Assembly: GCF_900086585.1 (NCBI RefSeq)
Contig: NZ_FLKM01000008.1
Coordinates: 1,302,001 to 1,366,000 of the forward strand
Source: Emergencia timonensis
GTDB taxonomy: Bacteria > Bacillota > Clostridia > Peptostreptococcales > Anaerovoracaceae
Direction: 5' to 3'
Length of the DNA stretch: 64,000 nt
Shown: one piece after another, positions 1 to 8,850 of the stretch
How positions within the stretch are numbered: position 1 is the stretch's first letter
How the letters are laid out: each line of letters opens with the position of its first letter
The notes under the pieces: generated by a model
Told to the model about the DNA's origin: nothing
Seen by the model: the letters and a program-made list of their open reading frames with translations, nothing else
Database searches by the model: none
Translations under genes and position numbers: made by a program

Positions 1-1
1 G

Positions 2-598
2 GATCTAGTTTATGATTTGATTTCTGCCATGGTCAGCAATACGAGCAAGCCGGTGACGGCAAAAATACGCATCGGTTTTGACAAATCCTGTATAAATGCC
101 GTGGAGACGGCAAAAGCTATTGAGGAAGCCGGCGCGGCGGCAGTTGCTGTTCACGGTAGGACGAGGGAGCAGTATTACAGTGGAAAAGCGGACTGGACGC
201 AGATAAGGGCCGTGAAAAATGCGGTCAGCATCCCTGTCATTGGCAACGGAGATGTGGTGGACGGCGATTCTGCCATGGCTATGATGGAGGAAACCGGCTG
301 TGACTTTGTGATGATTGGTCGTGGCGCTCTGGGAAACCCCTGGATTTTCCGCGACGTTCTGGCGGCTTGGAAGGGAGAACCACAGCCAGAATTGCCAAAT
401 CTTGTCGAAAAAAAAGAAATGATGCTGCGTCATTTTCATGATATGATAGAATTAAAGGGCGAATACGCCGCAGTCCGCGAAATGCGTAAATTTGTGGGCT
501 GGTATCTCAAGGGCATTCCCGGAAGCGCCGCTTTGCGAGGAAAAATCAACTTAATTGACGATGCCCGGGAGCTGACTACTGCGATAGGAGAACTTTAA
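2..598 (+). CDS. dusB: tRNA-dihydrouridine synthase, 5'-truncated by window edge
   Basis: This is the C-terminal ~198 residues of a DusB/Nifr3-type flavoenzyme that reduces uridine to dihydrouridine in tRNA; the reading frame is open from base 2, so the start lies outside the window. Visible family features are the KIRIGFD strand, the HGRTREQYYSG segment with its conserved HGR, the IGNGDV phosphate-binding strand and the MIGRGALGNPWIF loop, which together form the FMN/TIM-barrel signature. The tail REMRKFVGWYLKGIPG is the usual start of the C-terminal helical domain. The stop is at 596-598 and the next gene begins two bases later, so the two are probably co-transcribed. Confidence 0.93.
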   Translation, partial: DLVYDLISAMVSNTSKPVTAKIRIGFDKSCINAVETAKAIEEAGAAAVAVHGRTREQYYSGKADWTQIRAVKNAVSIPVIGNGDVVDGDSAMAMMEETGCDFVMIGRGALGNPWIFRDVLAAWKGEPQPELPNLVEKKEMMLRHFHDMIELKGEYAAVREMRKFVGWYLKGIPGSAALRGKINLIDDARELTTAIGEL

Positions 599-599
599 G

Positions 600-1793
600 A
601 TGAAAACCAAAAAGATATTGGTACGTTTCTTTATTGTCTGCATGGTTGTCATGTCTTTTACGACAACAGCTTTTGCAAACATTGTGGACGACCTTAAGAA
701 AGAACCCAATGCTATGGCGCTTGTCACCATAGATAATGAAGACTGCACAGAAATTGCTAATTTAAAAGACCTGAGTGTGCGGATTACCGCACCTGGTACG
801 AATATCAATATTATCATTCCCGTTGAAGAAGTGAAAGAGGATGGAGAGACACTGGGTCTTTGGCTGGGTTATCCCAAAGACCGGATCAGCGATGCCATTA
901 TGAAGGAACTGGCGGAAGTGCAGGGGAATATAGATTTGGGCACCTATGAAAAGGATCCGGAAAAATTTCTCACAGACATAGATAACGTCTTGTCGAAGTT
1001 TCATGTGGAGATCATCGGTCTGCCAGAGAATCATTATTCTGTTGTCAGCAGTTCCATCATTCTCACAAATGATATCTTCCAGCAGATTGTGGACATGTTC
1101 AAGGAGTTGATCAAAGAGGAAGTTGGCGATTTTGACAGTTTTGCATCCCTGATTGACGTGCTGCTTCAGGACGCCGGCCTGACAATGGATCAGTTCTTGG
1201 CAGAACTGGAACCTGAAGACGCGGAGGCGGTCAAGAATTTGATTGAAAACCTGGACCCTCTGCTGGCCTATATCACCAGTTCGGATTTCACCGGCCTTCT
1301 CATCGCAGGCGCCGAGCTGGCCTGCGAGTGTCCGTCCATAGATTACTTCCAGATTATTCACAAGTACTACCAGCGGACTGACGGCAGGTTGAAGCTGATG
1401 GCTACGGTTTATGAAGGCAGCTATGATGATTACTTTGAGGGGAAATGCCTTCAGGGCTATACAGGGGATATCATCAAGGCGAAGGACTTTGTAAACTGTA
1501 AATATGACGGACAGTTATTCGACTATATGGGCAGCTATGATTCTTACGTCCTCTACGACAATTACAAGTGGTCAGATTATGAGCTGGATTCTTTTACGCT
1601 GGGAGACTGGCAGACGGACGGGCTGATACTCCGATATGTAATCGACAAAGAAAAAGAGGCCGTGACGGAGAAGCCAGTTTCAACACAGACGCCAGATACA
1701 GGAGATCGGGCCTCCCTTGGGATGTATATCGTGCTGCTGTTTACCGCACTGGGTGCCAGTGGTGCCATTGCTGGTCATCGGAGGAAGAAGTAA
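600..1793 (+). CDS. Secreted protein with sortase-like TPDTG tail, function unknown
   Basis: A 397-residue protein with a clear signal peptide (two lysines, then a hydrophobic core ending in TTAFA, residues 1-26) and a C-terminal tail QTPDTGD followed by a ~20-residue hydrophobic segment and the basic end HRRKK. This is the architecture of a sortase substrate, although TPDTG deviates from the canonical LPxTG. The ~350-residue middle is acidic and matches no family I recognise. The start ATG follows AGGAG (586-590) directly after the dus stop. No sortase gene lies in the window, so cell-wall anchoring is inferred from the tail alone. Confidence 0.75.
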   Translation: MKTKKILVRFFIVCMVVMSFTTTAFANIVDDLKKEPNAMALVTIDNEDCTEIANLKDLSVRITAPGTNINIIIPVEEVKEDGETLGLWLGYPKDRISDAIMKELAEVQGNIDLGTYEKDPEKFLTDIDNVLSKFHVEIIGLPENHYSVVSSSIILTNDIFQQIVDMFKELIKEEVGDFDSFASLIDVLLQDAGLTMDQFLAELEPEDAEAVKNLIENLDPLLAYITSSDFTGLLIAGAELACECPSIDYFQIIHKYYQRTDGRLKLMATVYEGSYDDYFEGKCLQGYTGDIIKAKDFVNCKYDGQLFDYMGSYDSYVLYDNYKWSDYELDSFTLGDWQTDGLILRYVIDKEKEAVTEKPVSTQTPDTGDRASLGMYIVLLFTALGASGAIAGHRRKK

Positions 1794-1800
1794 TACCCTG

Positions 1801-1819
1801 CGATAAATATAATTTATCG
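1801..1819. terminator. AT-rich hairpin after the secreted protein gene
   Basis: Perfect 8-bp arms (CGATAAAT / ATTTATCG) around a 3-base loop lie 8 bases after the stop at 1793. A short T run follows some bases later. It is a weak terminator candidate. Confidence 0.35.
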
Positions 1820-1924
1820 TGTTCAATTTTAAAAAAATGTAGAACAGTCATAAAAAGCTGTTTTGCATTTTTTTTTGATTTTTTGTACGAAAAATGAAGA
1901 AAAATTATAATTTTTATTTATTGT

Positions 1925-1954
1925 TTTAGAGTGTTTACTAATTTTACTTATAAT
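1925..1954 (+). promoter_or_regulatory. Possible sigma-A promoter of the SLC13/ThDP operon
   Basis: The -10 candidate TATAAT is at 1949-1954, with a poor -35 candidate (TTTAGA, 1925-1930) 18 bases upstream. The region 1850-1950 is strongly AT-rich. Between this site and the gene are a CGATCGATCG palindrome (1982-1991) and the ribosome-binding site AAGGAGG just before the ATG at 2012. The weak -35 would suit an activated promoter, and the operon ends in a LysR gene. Confidence 0.4.
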
Positions 1955-2011
1955 CGGTAGCGTGTTAGAATTTTATCAATCCGATCGATCGAAAAGACTA
2001 AGGAGGAAAAA

Positions 2012-3505
2012 ATGAAGAACTTAAACAAAAAGAAGGATATATCGTACTATATCAAAGCCCTTATCGGCATACTGATCATGCTGCTTTTCCCGATTCTTCC
2101 GGCACCAGCGCCGATTACAACGGTGGGCATGGTGATTATCGGGCAGCTGCTGGGACTGATTATCCTGTGGACTTTCGTGGATATGATGTGGCCGACCTTT
2201 CTGGCCATCATTTTGTTCGGGCTTCACGCCCTGGACGTTTACCCTGCATCATGGCAGACCAACGGAATCTACGAAGCGGGACAGCAATCCTTTGGTAACT
2301 GGATCGTACTGTTTGCCCTGGGCTGTTCGATTTTGTGTGTACTGCTGGAGGAATCAGGGATTATCCGAAGAATCGTATTTTGGTTCATTACCAGCAAACA
2401 GGCGAAGAACAATGCATGGACTTTCAGTTTCATGTTCCTCTTTGCAACGATGGCCATTTCGCTGTTTTTAGACTGCGTGGCGGCAGAATTCTTCATGCTC
2501 GGGATTGCACATGAAATATTTGCAATCTTCGGTTTTAAAAAGGGCGACAAATGGCCGAAATATATGGTAATCGGCATTACCTTCACGGTTATTTTGGCTT
2601 TTGCCATGACGCCGATCTGCCATACCGCAAGCATCTTGTTCATGGGGATTTACTCAGGAATCACCGGTCAGGCAGCCAATGTGCTGGGCTACATGCTGGT
2701 AGGTATTCCGGTAGGGTTTGTCATCTGGTTCCTGATGCTGCTTTGGTTCCGCTTTGTGGTCAAACCGGATATCTCTCACTTTGACAAAATTGACTTTGCT
2801 GCAATTGAAGCGATGCGGCCTGGTGCAATGGACAAGAAAGAAAAGCTGGTGGGAGCAGTTAGCATTCTGGTTCTGATACTTTGGATTATACCAGGTTTTC
2901 TGTCATTCCTGGCACCGACCTCAAGTGTCTTCCTGTTTATGGACAACTTGACGGCTACAGCGCCGCTGTTTATCGCCATTGTATTCCTTGCAATCGTTCG
3001 TATTGAAGGGAAACCGGTATTAGATTTACATGCCGCCATGAAGAAGGTGGACTGGCTTTCGATTGTGTTCCTGGCAGGCATCCTGATGATTGCGACTGCC
3101 ATGGGTGAAGCAACCACCGGTATTCCGGATTTTATTGCCAAGAATATCATCCCACTGGCAGAAGGCAAAAGCCCGTATGCAGTCATTGCGCTCTTTGCCG
3201 TACTCAGCTGCGCCATCACGAACATTGCCAACAACATACCAGTAGGCATTATCTTTGTCAGCGTTGGCGTGCCGCTTGCGCAGGCGGCGGGAATCAATCC
3301 GTTCCTGCTAGTCGTCACCATTTGCATCGCAGCCAACATGGCTTATACGATACCGCCAGCCTTTGTACCTATCGGCATGGCTTATTCTGACGAATGGTGT
3401 GAAGGGAAATCCGTTTTAAAGAACGGACTTGTTATGACGGTTATCAGTTGTGCGTCGCTGGCGCTGCTGATTTACCCTCTGGGGAATCTGATTCTCGGAG
3501 CTTAA
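2012..3505 (+). CDS. SLC13/DASS-family carboxylate transporter
   Basis: A 497-residue, very hydrophobic integral membrane protein with about a dozen predicted membrane segments, of the ArsB/NhaD-CitT ion-transporter superfamily. Diagnostic stretches are the SLFLDCVAAEFFM segment near residue 155, the repeated helix-loop architecture, and the late segment AITNIANNIPVGIIFV (~residues 395-410), which resembles the TN-P substrate/sodium-binding hairpin of DASS transporters (typically SNT or TNT). It most likely imports a di- or mono-carboxylate with Na+ or H+. It is the first gene of a tight co-directional cluster with a cupin, a ThDP decarboxylase-like enzyme, an Fe-alcohol dehydrogenase and a LysR regulator, so its substrate is probably the acid those enzymes degrade. 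Confidence 0.85.
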   Translation: MKNLNKKKDISYYIKALIGILIMLLFPILPAPAPITTVGMVIIGQLLGLIILWTFVDMMWPTFLAIILFGLHALDVYPASWQTNGIYEAGQQSFGNWIVLFALGCSILCVLLEESGIIRRIVFWFITSKQAKNNAWTFSFMFLFATMAISLFLDCVAAEFFMLGIAHEIFAIFGFKKGDKWPKYMVIGITFTVILAFAMTPICHTASILFMGIYSGITGQAANVLGYMLVGIPVGFVIWFLMLLWFRFVVKPDISHFDKIDFAAIEAMRPGAMDKKEKLVGAVSILVLILWIIPGFLSFLAPTSSVFLFMDNLTATAPLFIAIVFLAIVRIEGKPVLDLHAAMKKVDWLSIVFLAGILMIATAMGEATTGIPDFIAKNIIPLAEGKSPYAVIALFAVLSCAITNIANNIPVGIIFVSVGVPLAQAAGINPFLLVVTICIAANMAYTIPPAFVPIGMAYSDEWCEGKSVLKNGLVMTVISCASLALLIYPLGNLILGA

Positions 3506-3535
3506 AATATTGAATATGTGATGGAGGAAAAACAA

Positions 3536-4189
3536 ATGTATACATTAAGACTATATCAGGACTATGTTCCAGCAAATATCGAGTGCAGGCAGATTGAGTC
3601 GCAGCATTCCATCCTTTATGTACTACGGGGAGGCGCAGAAATCAATGGCGAAGCAGTCGCAGCAGATCAGGCTGTTTATTGTAAGGATAGCATCTTTATA
3701 AAGACGGCAGAAATGGATGCCGTTATCTGGCGGTGGGAGATTGTCAGAGAGGAAGCTGCAAACACCTATTTAGAAGGAGGCCCAGTACAAAGCAAGCTTG
3801 CAATCAGCAGGAAGGTGCAGATGTTTGAATTGACCTCCCGCAGTAAGTGGCTGTTCAGACTGGACTGTATCTATGGCAATCTGGGTTCAACAGGACTGCA
3901 TTCCCATCCGGGTTCCGGCATCCGCTGCTTGCTTGAGGGAAATCTCCATGTGCGCGGCGTCATTGGGGAATGCTCAGACAACACTAAAACAGGAGACGCA
4001 TGGTATGAAGAAGGTTCCTATCCGATTATTTCGACCACCTATGGCGATGAACCGGCTGCATTCCTGCGGGGGATGATTCTGCCTGTAGAATATGATGAAT
4101 ATCCAGACACAGCGATGTGGATTGAGGGAGAAAAGAAGGTCCAAAGTTCATGGAAGAATTACTCTCAGCAAGTCATCATGCTCAGATAG
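3536..4189 (+). CDS. Cupin-domain protein of unknown substrate
   Basis: A 217-residue protein with a duplicated small-barrel look. The second half contains HSHPGSGIRCLLEGNL (HxH...G metal-binding strand, ~residues 120-135) and a later YGDEPAAFLRG strand, typical of cupins. I start it at ATG 3536 because GGAGG (3520-3524) sits 8 bases upstream; an in-frame ATG at 3518 overlaps that ribosome-binding site. It lies 30 bp after the transporter and 15 bp before the ThDP enzyme, so it belongs to the same transcript. It may be a small-molecule sensor, an isomerase or a dioxygenase-like enzyme acting on the imported acid; the sequence does not decide which. Confidence 0.7.
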   Translation: MYTLRLYQDYVPANIECRQIESQHSILYVLRGGAEINGEAVAADQAVYCKDSIFIKTAEMDAVIWRWEIVREEAANTYLEGGPVQSKLAISRKVQMFELTSRSKWLFRLDCIYGNLGSTGLHSHPGSGIRCLLEGNLHVRGVIGECSDNTKTGDAWYEEGSYPIISTTYGDEPAAFLRGMILPVEYDEYPDTAMWIEGEKKVQSSWKNYSQQVIMLR

Positions 4190-4204
4190 TCAAGGAGTAT
4201 AAAG

Positions 4205-5872
4205 ATGAAGAAAGTAAAAGGAAGTAAAGCCTTAATAGAGTTACTGAAGCATCATGGAACGGAATGTGTATTTGGAATTCCAGGTGCAACAGAGATTTTT
4301 TTCATGGAAGAGCTGGAAAGAACACCGGAAATAAAGTTCATTCTTGCCCTCAATGAAATGGTTTGTGTGGGGGCGGCGGAAGGATATGGCAGGGCAAAGG
4401 GAAAGCCAGCGGTGCTGAATCTGCATACCGGACCTGGGATGGCCGCAGCGATGCCCCTCCTGCTCAATGCGAAATACGGAAAAGTGCCCATGGTCATCCT
4501 GGTCGGACAGAATGACACCCGCCTCCTCGTAAAGGATCCACAGTTATCGGGGGATATCGTCTCAATGGCAAAGCCGGTAGTGAAGTGGGCGACAGAAATC
4601 CATCGCGGACAGGACATTCCAGTGGCAGTGAATCGGGCTTTCAAAATGGCGATGCAGCCGCCGATGGGACCGGTGGCTGTGTCGATTCCCTCGGATTTAA
4701 TGAATGAAGAGGTGCAGCTCGATTTACGTTCTTTGCCGCCTTATGGATATAATGCAGGCAGGGGTGACAGCCACCAGATTGCCCATGCAAAATCCTTGAT
4801 TTTACAGGCAGAGAATCCAGTACTGCTGGTGCAGGAGGGCGTGGCGCGCGCCAGGGCCCTCGCTGAAACGGTAAAGTTTGCTGAACTCTTGGGTGCGCCC
4901 GTGTATCAAATCTGGATGGGGGACGTCAATTTTCCGGTCAGGCATCCTCAGTACCGCGGGGATATCGATTCGACCAGCCCACAGATGGTAAGAGTGCTGT
5001 GCGAATCGGATCTTCTGATTGAAATCGGGGGACAGTTGTTTAACGATGCATTTTACAGCGATGCAGAGGCATTGCCAGAGGCGCTCCCTGTCGTACAAAT
5101 TGACGACGACCCATGGGAGCTTGGAAAGAACTTCCCCGTGGACTGCCCAATCCAAGGAGATATCAGAGAAGTCCTTGCAGAACTGAATGGACTGCTAGAA
5201 AAAGAGTACGATTTGGCGGAAAAGGCGGCAAAGAGAAGGAAACTGTTGGCTGCAGAGTCGGAAAGACAACAGGAGGCGCTGTCAAACAAGATAGAGGCTG
5301 AAAAGAACCGGCAGCCTGTAGCAGTGACTGCGTTGATGGCCGGTGTATCTGCGGCGATGACTGACAAAACTTACATCGTCGATGACTGCTGGTCTTCTTC
5401 GGCCATGCTTCGCGCTATTGTAGACTTTAAAGACGAAAAGAGTCTTTATCGTCCGCGTAACGGAGGTAGTATCGGCTTCGGCCTGCCTGGGGGTCTTGGC
5501 GTCAAGCTGGCCTGTCCGGAAAAGGAAGTGCTGGTATTATCAGGGGACGGTAGCGCAGCTTGGTCTATGCAGACTTTCTGGACGGCAGCGCATTATCGAA
5601 TACCGGTCATTATGATCATTACCAACAACGGAACTTACCGTCAGGTCAAAACCGTCCGAAAGAGGATTTTGGGGGATTATCCCTTGAATGAACCTCATCT
5701 GGGGATGGAAATTGATAATCCAGTCATTTCCTTTATGGCACTTGCCAAATCCATGGGGGTTTCCGGATGTCAAGTTCATAAGGCAGTGGAACTCAGCAAA
5801 GCGATAGAAAATGGAAGGAACTGCAAGGAACCATATTTAATCGAGGTCTTTGTTGAAAACAGGCCAGATTAG
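4205..5872 (+). CDS. ThDP-dependent decarboxylase, benzoylformate decarboxylase-like
   Basis: A 555-residue ThDP enzyme with PYR, central and PP domains in order. The activating glutamate is E51 in ALNEMVCVGAAEGYG. H74 in the LNLHTGPGM loop matches the catalytic histidine that benzoylformate decarboxylases carry after the PYR domain. The diphosphate/Mg motif runs from GDGS (447-450) to TNNGTY (about 473-478). The segment around KPVVKWATE also resembles benzoylformate decarboxylase, but the second catalytic histidine of that enzyme is not obvious (the aligned stretch reads FNDAFYSD). Expected chemistry is non-oxidative decarboxylation of a 2-oxo acid to an aldehyde, though carboligation cannot be excluded. 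The aldehyde would suit the alcohol dehydrogenase encoded just downstream. Confidence 0.85.
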   Translation: MKKVKGSKALIELLKHHGTECVFGIPGATEIFFMEELERTPEIKFILALNEMVCVGAAEGYGRAKGKPAVLNLHTGPGMAAAMPLLLNAKYGKVPMVILVGQNDTRLLVKDPQLSGDIVSMAKPVVKWATEIHRGQDIPVAVNRAFKMAMQPPMGPVAVSIPSDLMNEEVQLDLRSLPPYGYNAGRGDSHQIAHAKSLILQAENPVLLVQEGVARARALAETVKFAELLGAPVYQIWMGDVNFPVRHPQYRGDIDSTSPQMVRVLCESDLLIEIGGQLFNDAFYSDAEALPEALPVVQIDDDPWELGKNFPVDCPIQGDIREVLAELNGLLEKEYDLAEKAAKRRKLLAAESERQQEALSNKIEAEKNRQPVAVTALMAGVSAAMTDKTYIVDDCWSSSAMLRAIVDFKDEKSLYRPRNGGSIGFGLPGGLGVKLACPEKEVLVLSGDGSAAWSMQTFWTAAHYRIPVIMIITNNGTYRQVKTVRKRILGDYPLNEPHLGMEIDNPVISFMALAKSMGVSGCQVHKAVELSKAIENGRNCKEPYLIEVFVENRPD

Positions 5873-5905
5873 AAATTGCCACAATATGTGCAGGAAAGGA
5901 ATAAA

Positions 5906-7051
5906 ATGAGGTATAATTTTACAGTTAAGAGTAATATCCATTTTGGCTCGGGGTCAATGAGCGCCCTGTCAGAGATTTTGTCCGGCTATGCCTTTGAAAA
6001 AGTAATGATCGTCTATGATGGCGGAGTAAAAGCTGCCGGCATTACGAAAAAAATTCTTGCGGAAGTAGAGAAAAGTGAAACATCCTATTGTTGTTTTGAC
6101 GAAGTAATTCCAAATCCTACTAACGAAGTGGTTGAAAAGGCAGCACGGATTGCAAAGGAAAACAGAGTGAAGGGATTGATCGCTATCGGCGGTGGAAGCA
6201 GCATCGATCTTGCTAAGGCTGTCAACATTTTAATGACAAACCCTGGCGCAATCGGAGATTATGGAGGGATAAACACTGTCAAAGAACCCTGCCTGCCATT
6301 GATCGCCATACCGACCACGGCAGGAACTTCCAGTGAAATTACCAATGTATGTGCCTTGATTGATACACAAAGGGTTGTAAAGTATGTTATAATAGACAAC
6401 AAGATTATTGCATCAGATATCATTGCTGATCCGGAGTTGACTCTGACTATGCCAAAATCAGTCACAGCGGCGACGGGGATGGATGCCATAACCCATGCGA
6501 TGGAGAGCTACATTTCTAATATGGCAACGCCACTGACAGAATATCATTCCCTCAAGGGTTTAAAGATTCTCTTTGAGAATATCCGGAGGGCATATGAGGA
6601 TGGATCAAATCTTGATGCGAGAGAACAGATGATGCTGGGATGTATTATCACAGGATTTGGATTTTCTAATGCAAATCTGGGAATGGTTCACGCAATCGCG
6701 CATACACTGAGCGCACACTTTGCTATTGCCCATGGAATGGCTAACGCGGCAGTGCTGCCGTATGTAATGGAATTTAATATGCCGGCTTGCAGAAAGAAGA
6801 TGGCTCAGATAGCAGAAGCGATAGGCCTTAAAAATAGCGGAGACGCAACTGCAGACAGCGCAGCGGTGGTGCAGGCGCTAAAAGAATTGTGCGATGCGGT
6901 TGGAATCCAAACATTATCTCAACTGGGTATTCATAGGGAAGATTTTGATGTTATAGCCGCTGACGCACTAAAGGAGGCGCCACTGCAGTTTAATCCTCGT
7001 CAAAATGTCTCTAAAGAGGATATTCTCTTTATCTTGGAGAGCGCTTACTAA
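5906..7051 (+). CDS. Iron-containing alcohol dehydrogenase
   Basis: A 381-residue group III (Fe-dependent) alcohol dehydrogenase. The N-terminal nucleotide domain has IGGGSSIDLAKAV; the C-terminal metal domain has the expected ligands in GMDAITHAMESY (Asp and His) and in the pair MVHAIAHTLSAHF / AIAHGMANA (two His). Length is normal for the family. Start ATG 5906 is preferred over an upstream TTG because AGGAAAGG lies 6-7 bases before it and MRYNFTVKSNIHFGSG is the typical N-terminus. It begins 33 bp after the ThDP gene. It most likely reduces the aldehyde made by that enzyme with NAD(P)H; related enzymes also act on lactaldehyde, 4-hydroxybutyrate or 1,3-propanediol. Confidence 0.92.
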   Translation: MRYNFTVKSNIHFGSGSMSALSEILSGYAFEKVMIVYDGGVKAAGITKKILAEVEKSETSYCCFDEVIPNPTNEVVEKAARIAKENRVKGLIAIGGGSSIDLAKAVNILMTNPGAIGDYGGINTVKEPCLPLIAIPTTAGTSSEITNVCALIDTQRVVKYVIIDNKIIASDIIADPELTLTMPKSVTAATGMDAITHAMESYISNMATPLTEYHSLKGLKILFENIRRAYEDGSNLDAREQMMLGCIITGFGFSNANLGMVHAIAHTLSAHFAIAHGMANAAVLPYVMEFNMPACRKKMAQIAEAIGLKNSGDATADSAAVVQALKELCDAVGIQTLSQLGIHREDFDVIAADALKEAPLQFNPRQNVSKEDILFILESAY

Positions 7052-7072
7052 CTACATGGGAAGGTGTCAATT

Positions 7073-7963
7073 ATGGATTTGCGTCAACTACAGATATTCG
7101 TATCACTTTCGAAAACCTTGAACTTTTCTGAGACGGCGAGGAACAGCTTTATTACACAGCCTGCAGTGAGCCATCACATAAAGTCACTAGAGATGGAACT
7201 GGGAACGGCCCTGCTTTATCGAAAAGGCCACAAGGTAATCCTAACAGAAGAGGGCGAAGTGTTCTTGGAGCATGCGCTGGACATCTTAAAGACGGAAGCC
7301 CGGGCAAAGACCATTATCAAAAACATGACCGACGGGATGAAGGGTGTCATTAAGGTAGCGGCAATCCCTACACTGAATGAGGAGTTATGCTGCTGCCTGG
7401 CTGAACTATCAAAGAACCACCCTAAAATACAGGTAATCATCGATCAGATGGAAGGTGACGAGTTCATGCGTTGCATCAGTGCAGACGAGTATGATTTCTA
7501 CTTTGGCGCGAACCGAATGTTTTCAAATTTGGTAGGCTATAATCAAGTGATTACCAAGAAAACCAGGTTGAAGTTGTTCGTCCACAACGAAGTTGTTGAA
7601 AAAAACGATGTGACGGATTGGGAGGCTCTCAAAGATCTGCCATTTGTCTCCATCAGTCCCACCGATACGGTGCTCACCGAGCAAGTGCTCGAAATTTGCA
7701 CGAAGAGAGGCTTTACGCCAAATATCATCAACTATTACAATCGGGCTGAATTGGTGCCGCTGGCAGTCAATGCAGGAATCGGCATTGCCATTCTTCCGGC
7801 GCCCCTTGAAGAAGGAAATCCTTTTCTGAATGTCAGAACCTTTGACATCAACGATGAAGGAGCAGAGCTTTTTCACATTATTGCCTGGAGAAAACTTAGG
7901 AATTCTGCTTCGGTGGAATTTCAGAAGGTGATTGATAAATTGTATATGAAACAAAACAATTGA
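7073..7963 (+). CDS. LysR-type transcriptional regulator
   Basis: A 296-residue LysR regulator. The first ~60 residues form the winged helix (DLRQLQIFVSLSKTLNFSE, then QPAVSHHIKSLE, the recognition helix). The rest is the periplasmic-binding-protein-like effector domain. I use ATG 7073, with AAGGTG just upstream; a GTG at 7064 would overlap that site. It is the last gene of the operon, in the same direction, and is followed by a strong terminator. It probably senses a pathway metabolite and controls the operon, but as a co-directional distal gene its binding site would have to be upstream of 2012. Confidence 0.92.
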   Translation: MDLRQLQIFVSLSKTLNFSETARNSFITQPAVSHHIKSLEMELGTALLYRKGHKVILTEEGEVFLEHALDILKTEARAKTIIKNMTDGMKGVIKVAAIPTLNEELCCCLAELSKNHPKIQVIIDQMEGDEFMRCISADEYDFYFGANRMFSNLVGYNQVITKKTRLKLFVHNEVVEKNDVTDWEALKDLPFVSISPTDTVLTEQVLEICTKRGFTPNIINYYNRAELVPLAVNAGIGIAILPAPLEEGNPFLNVRTFDINDEGAELFHIIAWRKLRNSASVEFQKVIDKLYMKQNN

Positions 7964-7979
7964 CATTGTTAAGACCCTT

Positions 7980-8007
7980 GCCGGCTCTGAATAAGAGCCG
8001 GCTTTTT
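7980..8007 (+). terminator. Rho-independent terminator of the SLC13-LysR operon
   Basis: The 9-bp GC-rich arms GCCGGCTCT / AGAGCCGGC enclose a 5-base loop and are followed by five T. It lies 16 bases after the LysR stop. Confidence 0.93.
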
Positions 8008-8666
8008 AGGTTGGAATTAGAAACGTAGGATAGGCGCGATTACTTATTTTAAGCACTTGTTACCTGAATAATGCCATATTGCTAACGAGACAAGACGAAT
8101 CCTGCTAACATCAATAAAGAATGAAAAAAATCGACAGCAGTTAAGGCATAATGGACTGGCAGGATATAAAGATACTTGCAAAGTGCTGTGCAAGGGACAA
8201 TCATGACCAGAATCATTTTTTAAACCTGGAGCTGGCAACTATTTTACTTTCCAATTTGAAGGTGTAAATGTAAATACCTGTCGAAAAAAACTGGAGTATA
8301 CGACATAACCGCAATCAAGAATGGCATATTGAAAACACATGAAAATACTTTATATTCAGCAAGATGGATCAAAACAAATAGAGGGAGTTGTAGCGAAATG
8401 AATAGAACACTAACTTGGTTTGCAATGCAGGCACACGGTTTGCCAATATTGGGAGTGAAGTAAACAGGGCGATTCAGTGGAGACGACGAGGGGATGTACA
8501 GCGTTCTGTTAATTTCTGTAGTAAGGCAATAGAATTATTGGATTAGACTTTTGATTGAAGAACTGAAAGATTATTTCTTGGGGGAAAATGTTTGGAAACC
8601 TTATTGGAATAGAATAAACTCTTTCGTTTTAATATAAATCTGCGGAAACTCAAGAAAGATTCGGCA
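8008..8666. other. Non-coding gap before the riboswitch; one doubtful micro-ORF
   Basis: No convincing gene is visible on either strand. The only coding-like feature is a 21-codon ORF at 8398-8463 (ATG to TAA) preceded by GAGGGAG with a 10-base spacer. It encodes MNRTLTWFAMQ then AHGLPILGVK, which I do not recognise. The stretch may hold a decayed gene. Confidence 0.4.
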
Positions 8667-8695
8667 TTGAAGAAAAAAGAAAAAAAGTGTATACT
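8667..8695 (+). promoter_or_regulatory. Promoter of the riboswitch transcript
   Basis: TTGAAG (8667-8672) and TATACT (8690-8695) are separated by exactly 17 bases. Transcription would start just upstream of the c-di-GMP-I aptamer. Confidence 0.7.
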
Positions 8696-8711
8696 AGAAG
8701 ATAGAAAAATT

Positions 8712-8790
8712 GAAAAGAGCAAACTTGTCGAAAGGCAGGGACGCAAAGCTATAGGGCCTGTTCCAGAAGGATGGCTGCCAGTTGCCAATG
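8712..8790 (+). promoter_or_regulatory. Cyclic di-GMP-I (GEMM-I) riboswitch aptamer
   Basis: The segment carries the conserved GEMM-I core in order: GCAAAC, then GAAAGGCAGGGACGCAAAGC (the GAAA tetraloop and the GGGACGCAAAGC joining region), a CTATAGGGCCTG P1b/P2 closing part, and then AAGGATGGCTGCCAGTTGCC, matching the AUGGYWGCCRGUURCC P3 stem. It is followed after ~28 bases by an intrinsic terminator (8818-8846). The architecture therefore indicates transcriptional control of the downstream surface-protein gene by cellular c-di-GMP; the sign of the response cannot be read directly. Confidence 0.92.
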
Positions 8791-8817
8791 TAATATCAGA
8801 TTGTATATTTATGATTT

Positions 8818-8846
8818 GAGACAGGCGTTGGCCTGTCTCTTTTTTA
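8818..8846 (+). terminator. Riboswitch expression-platform terminator
   Basis: Arms GAGACAGGC / GCCTGTCTC flank a GTTG loop, followed by six T. It sits immediately after the c-di-GMP-I aptamer and before any coding sequence, as expected of a transcription-terminating switch. Confidence 0.9.
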
Positions 8847-8850
8847 ATAA

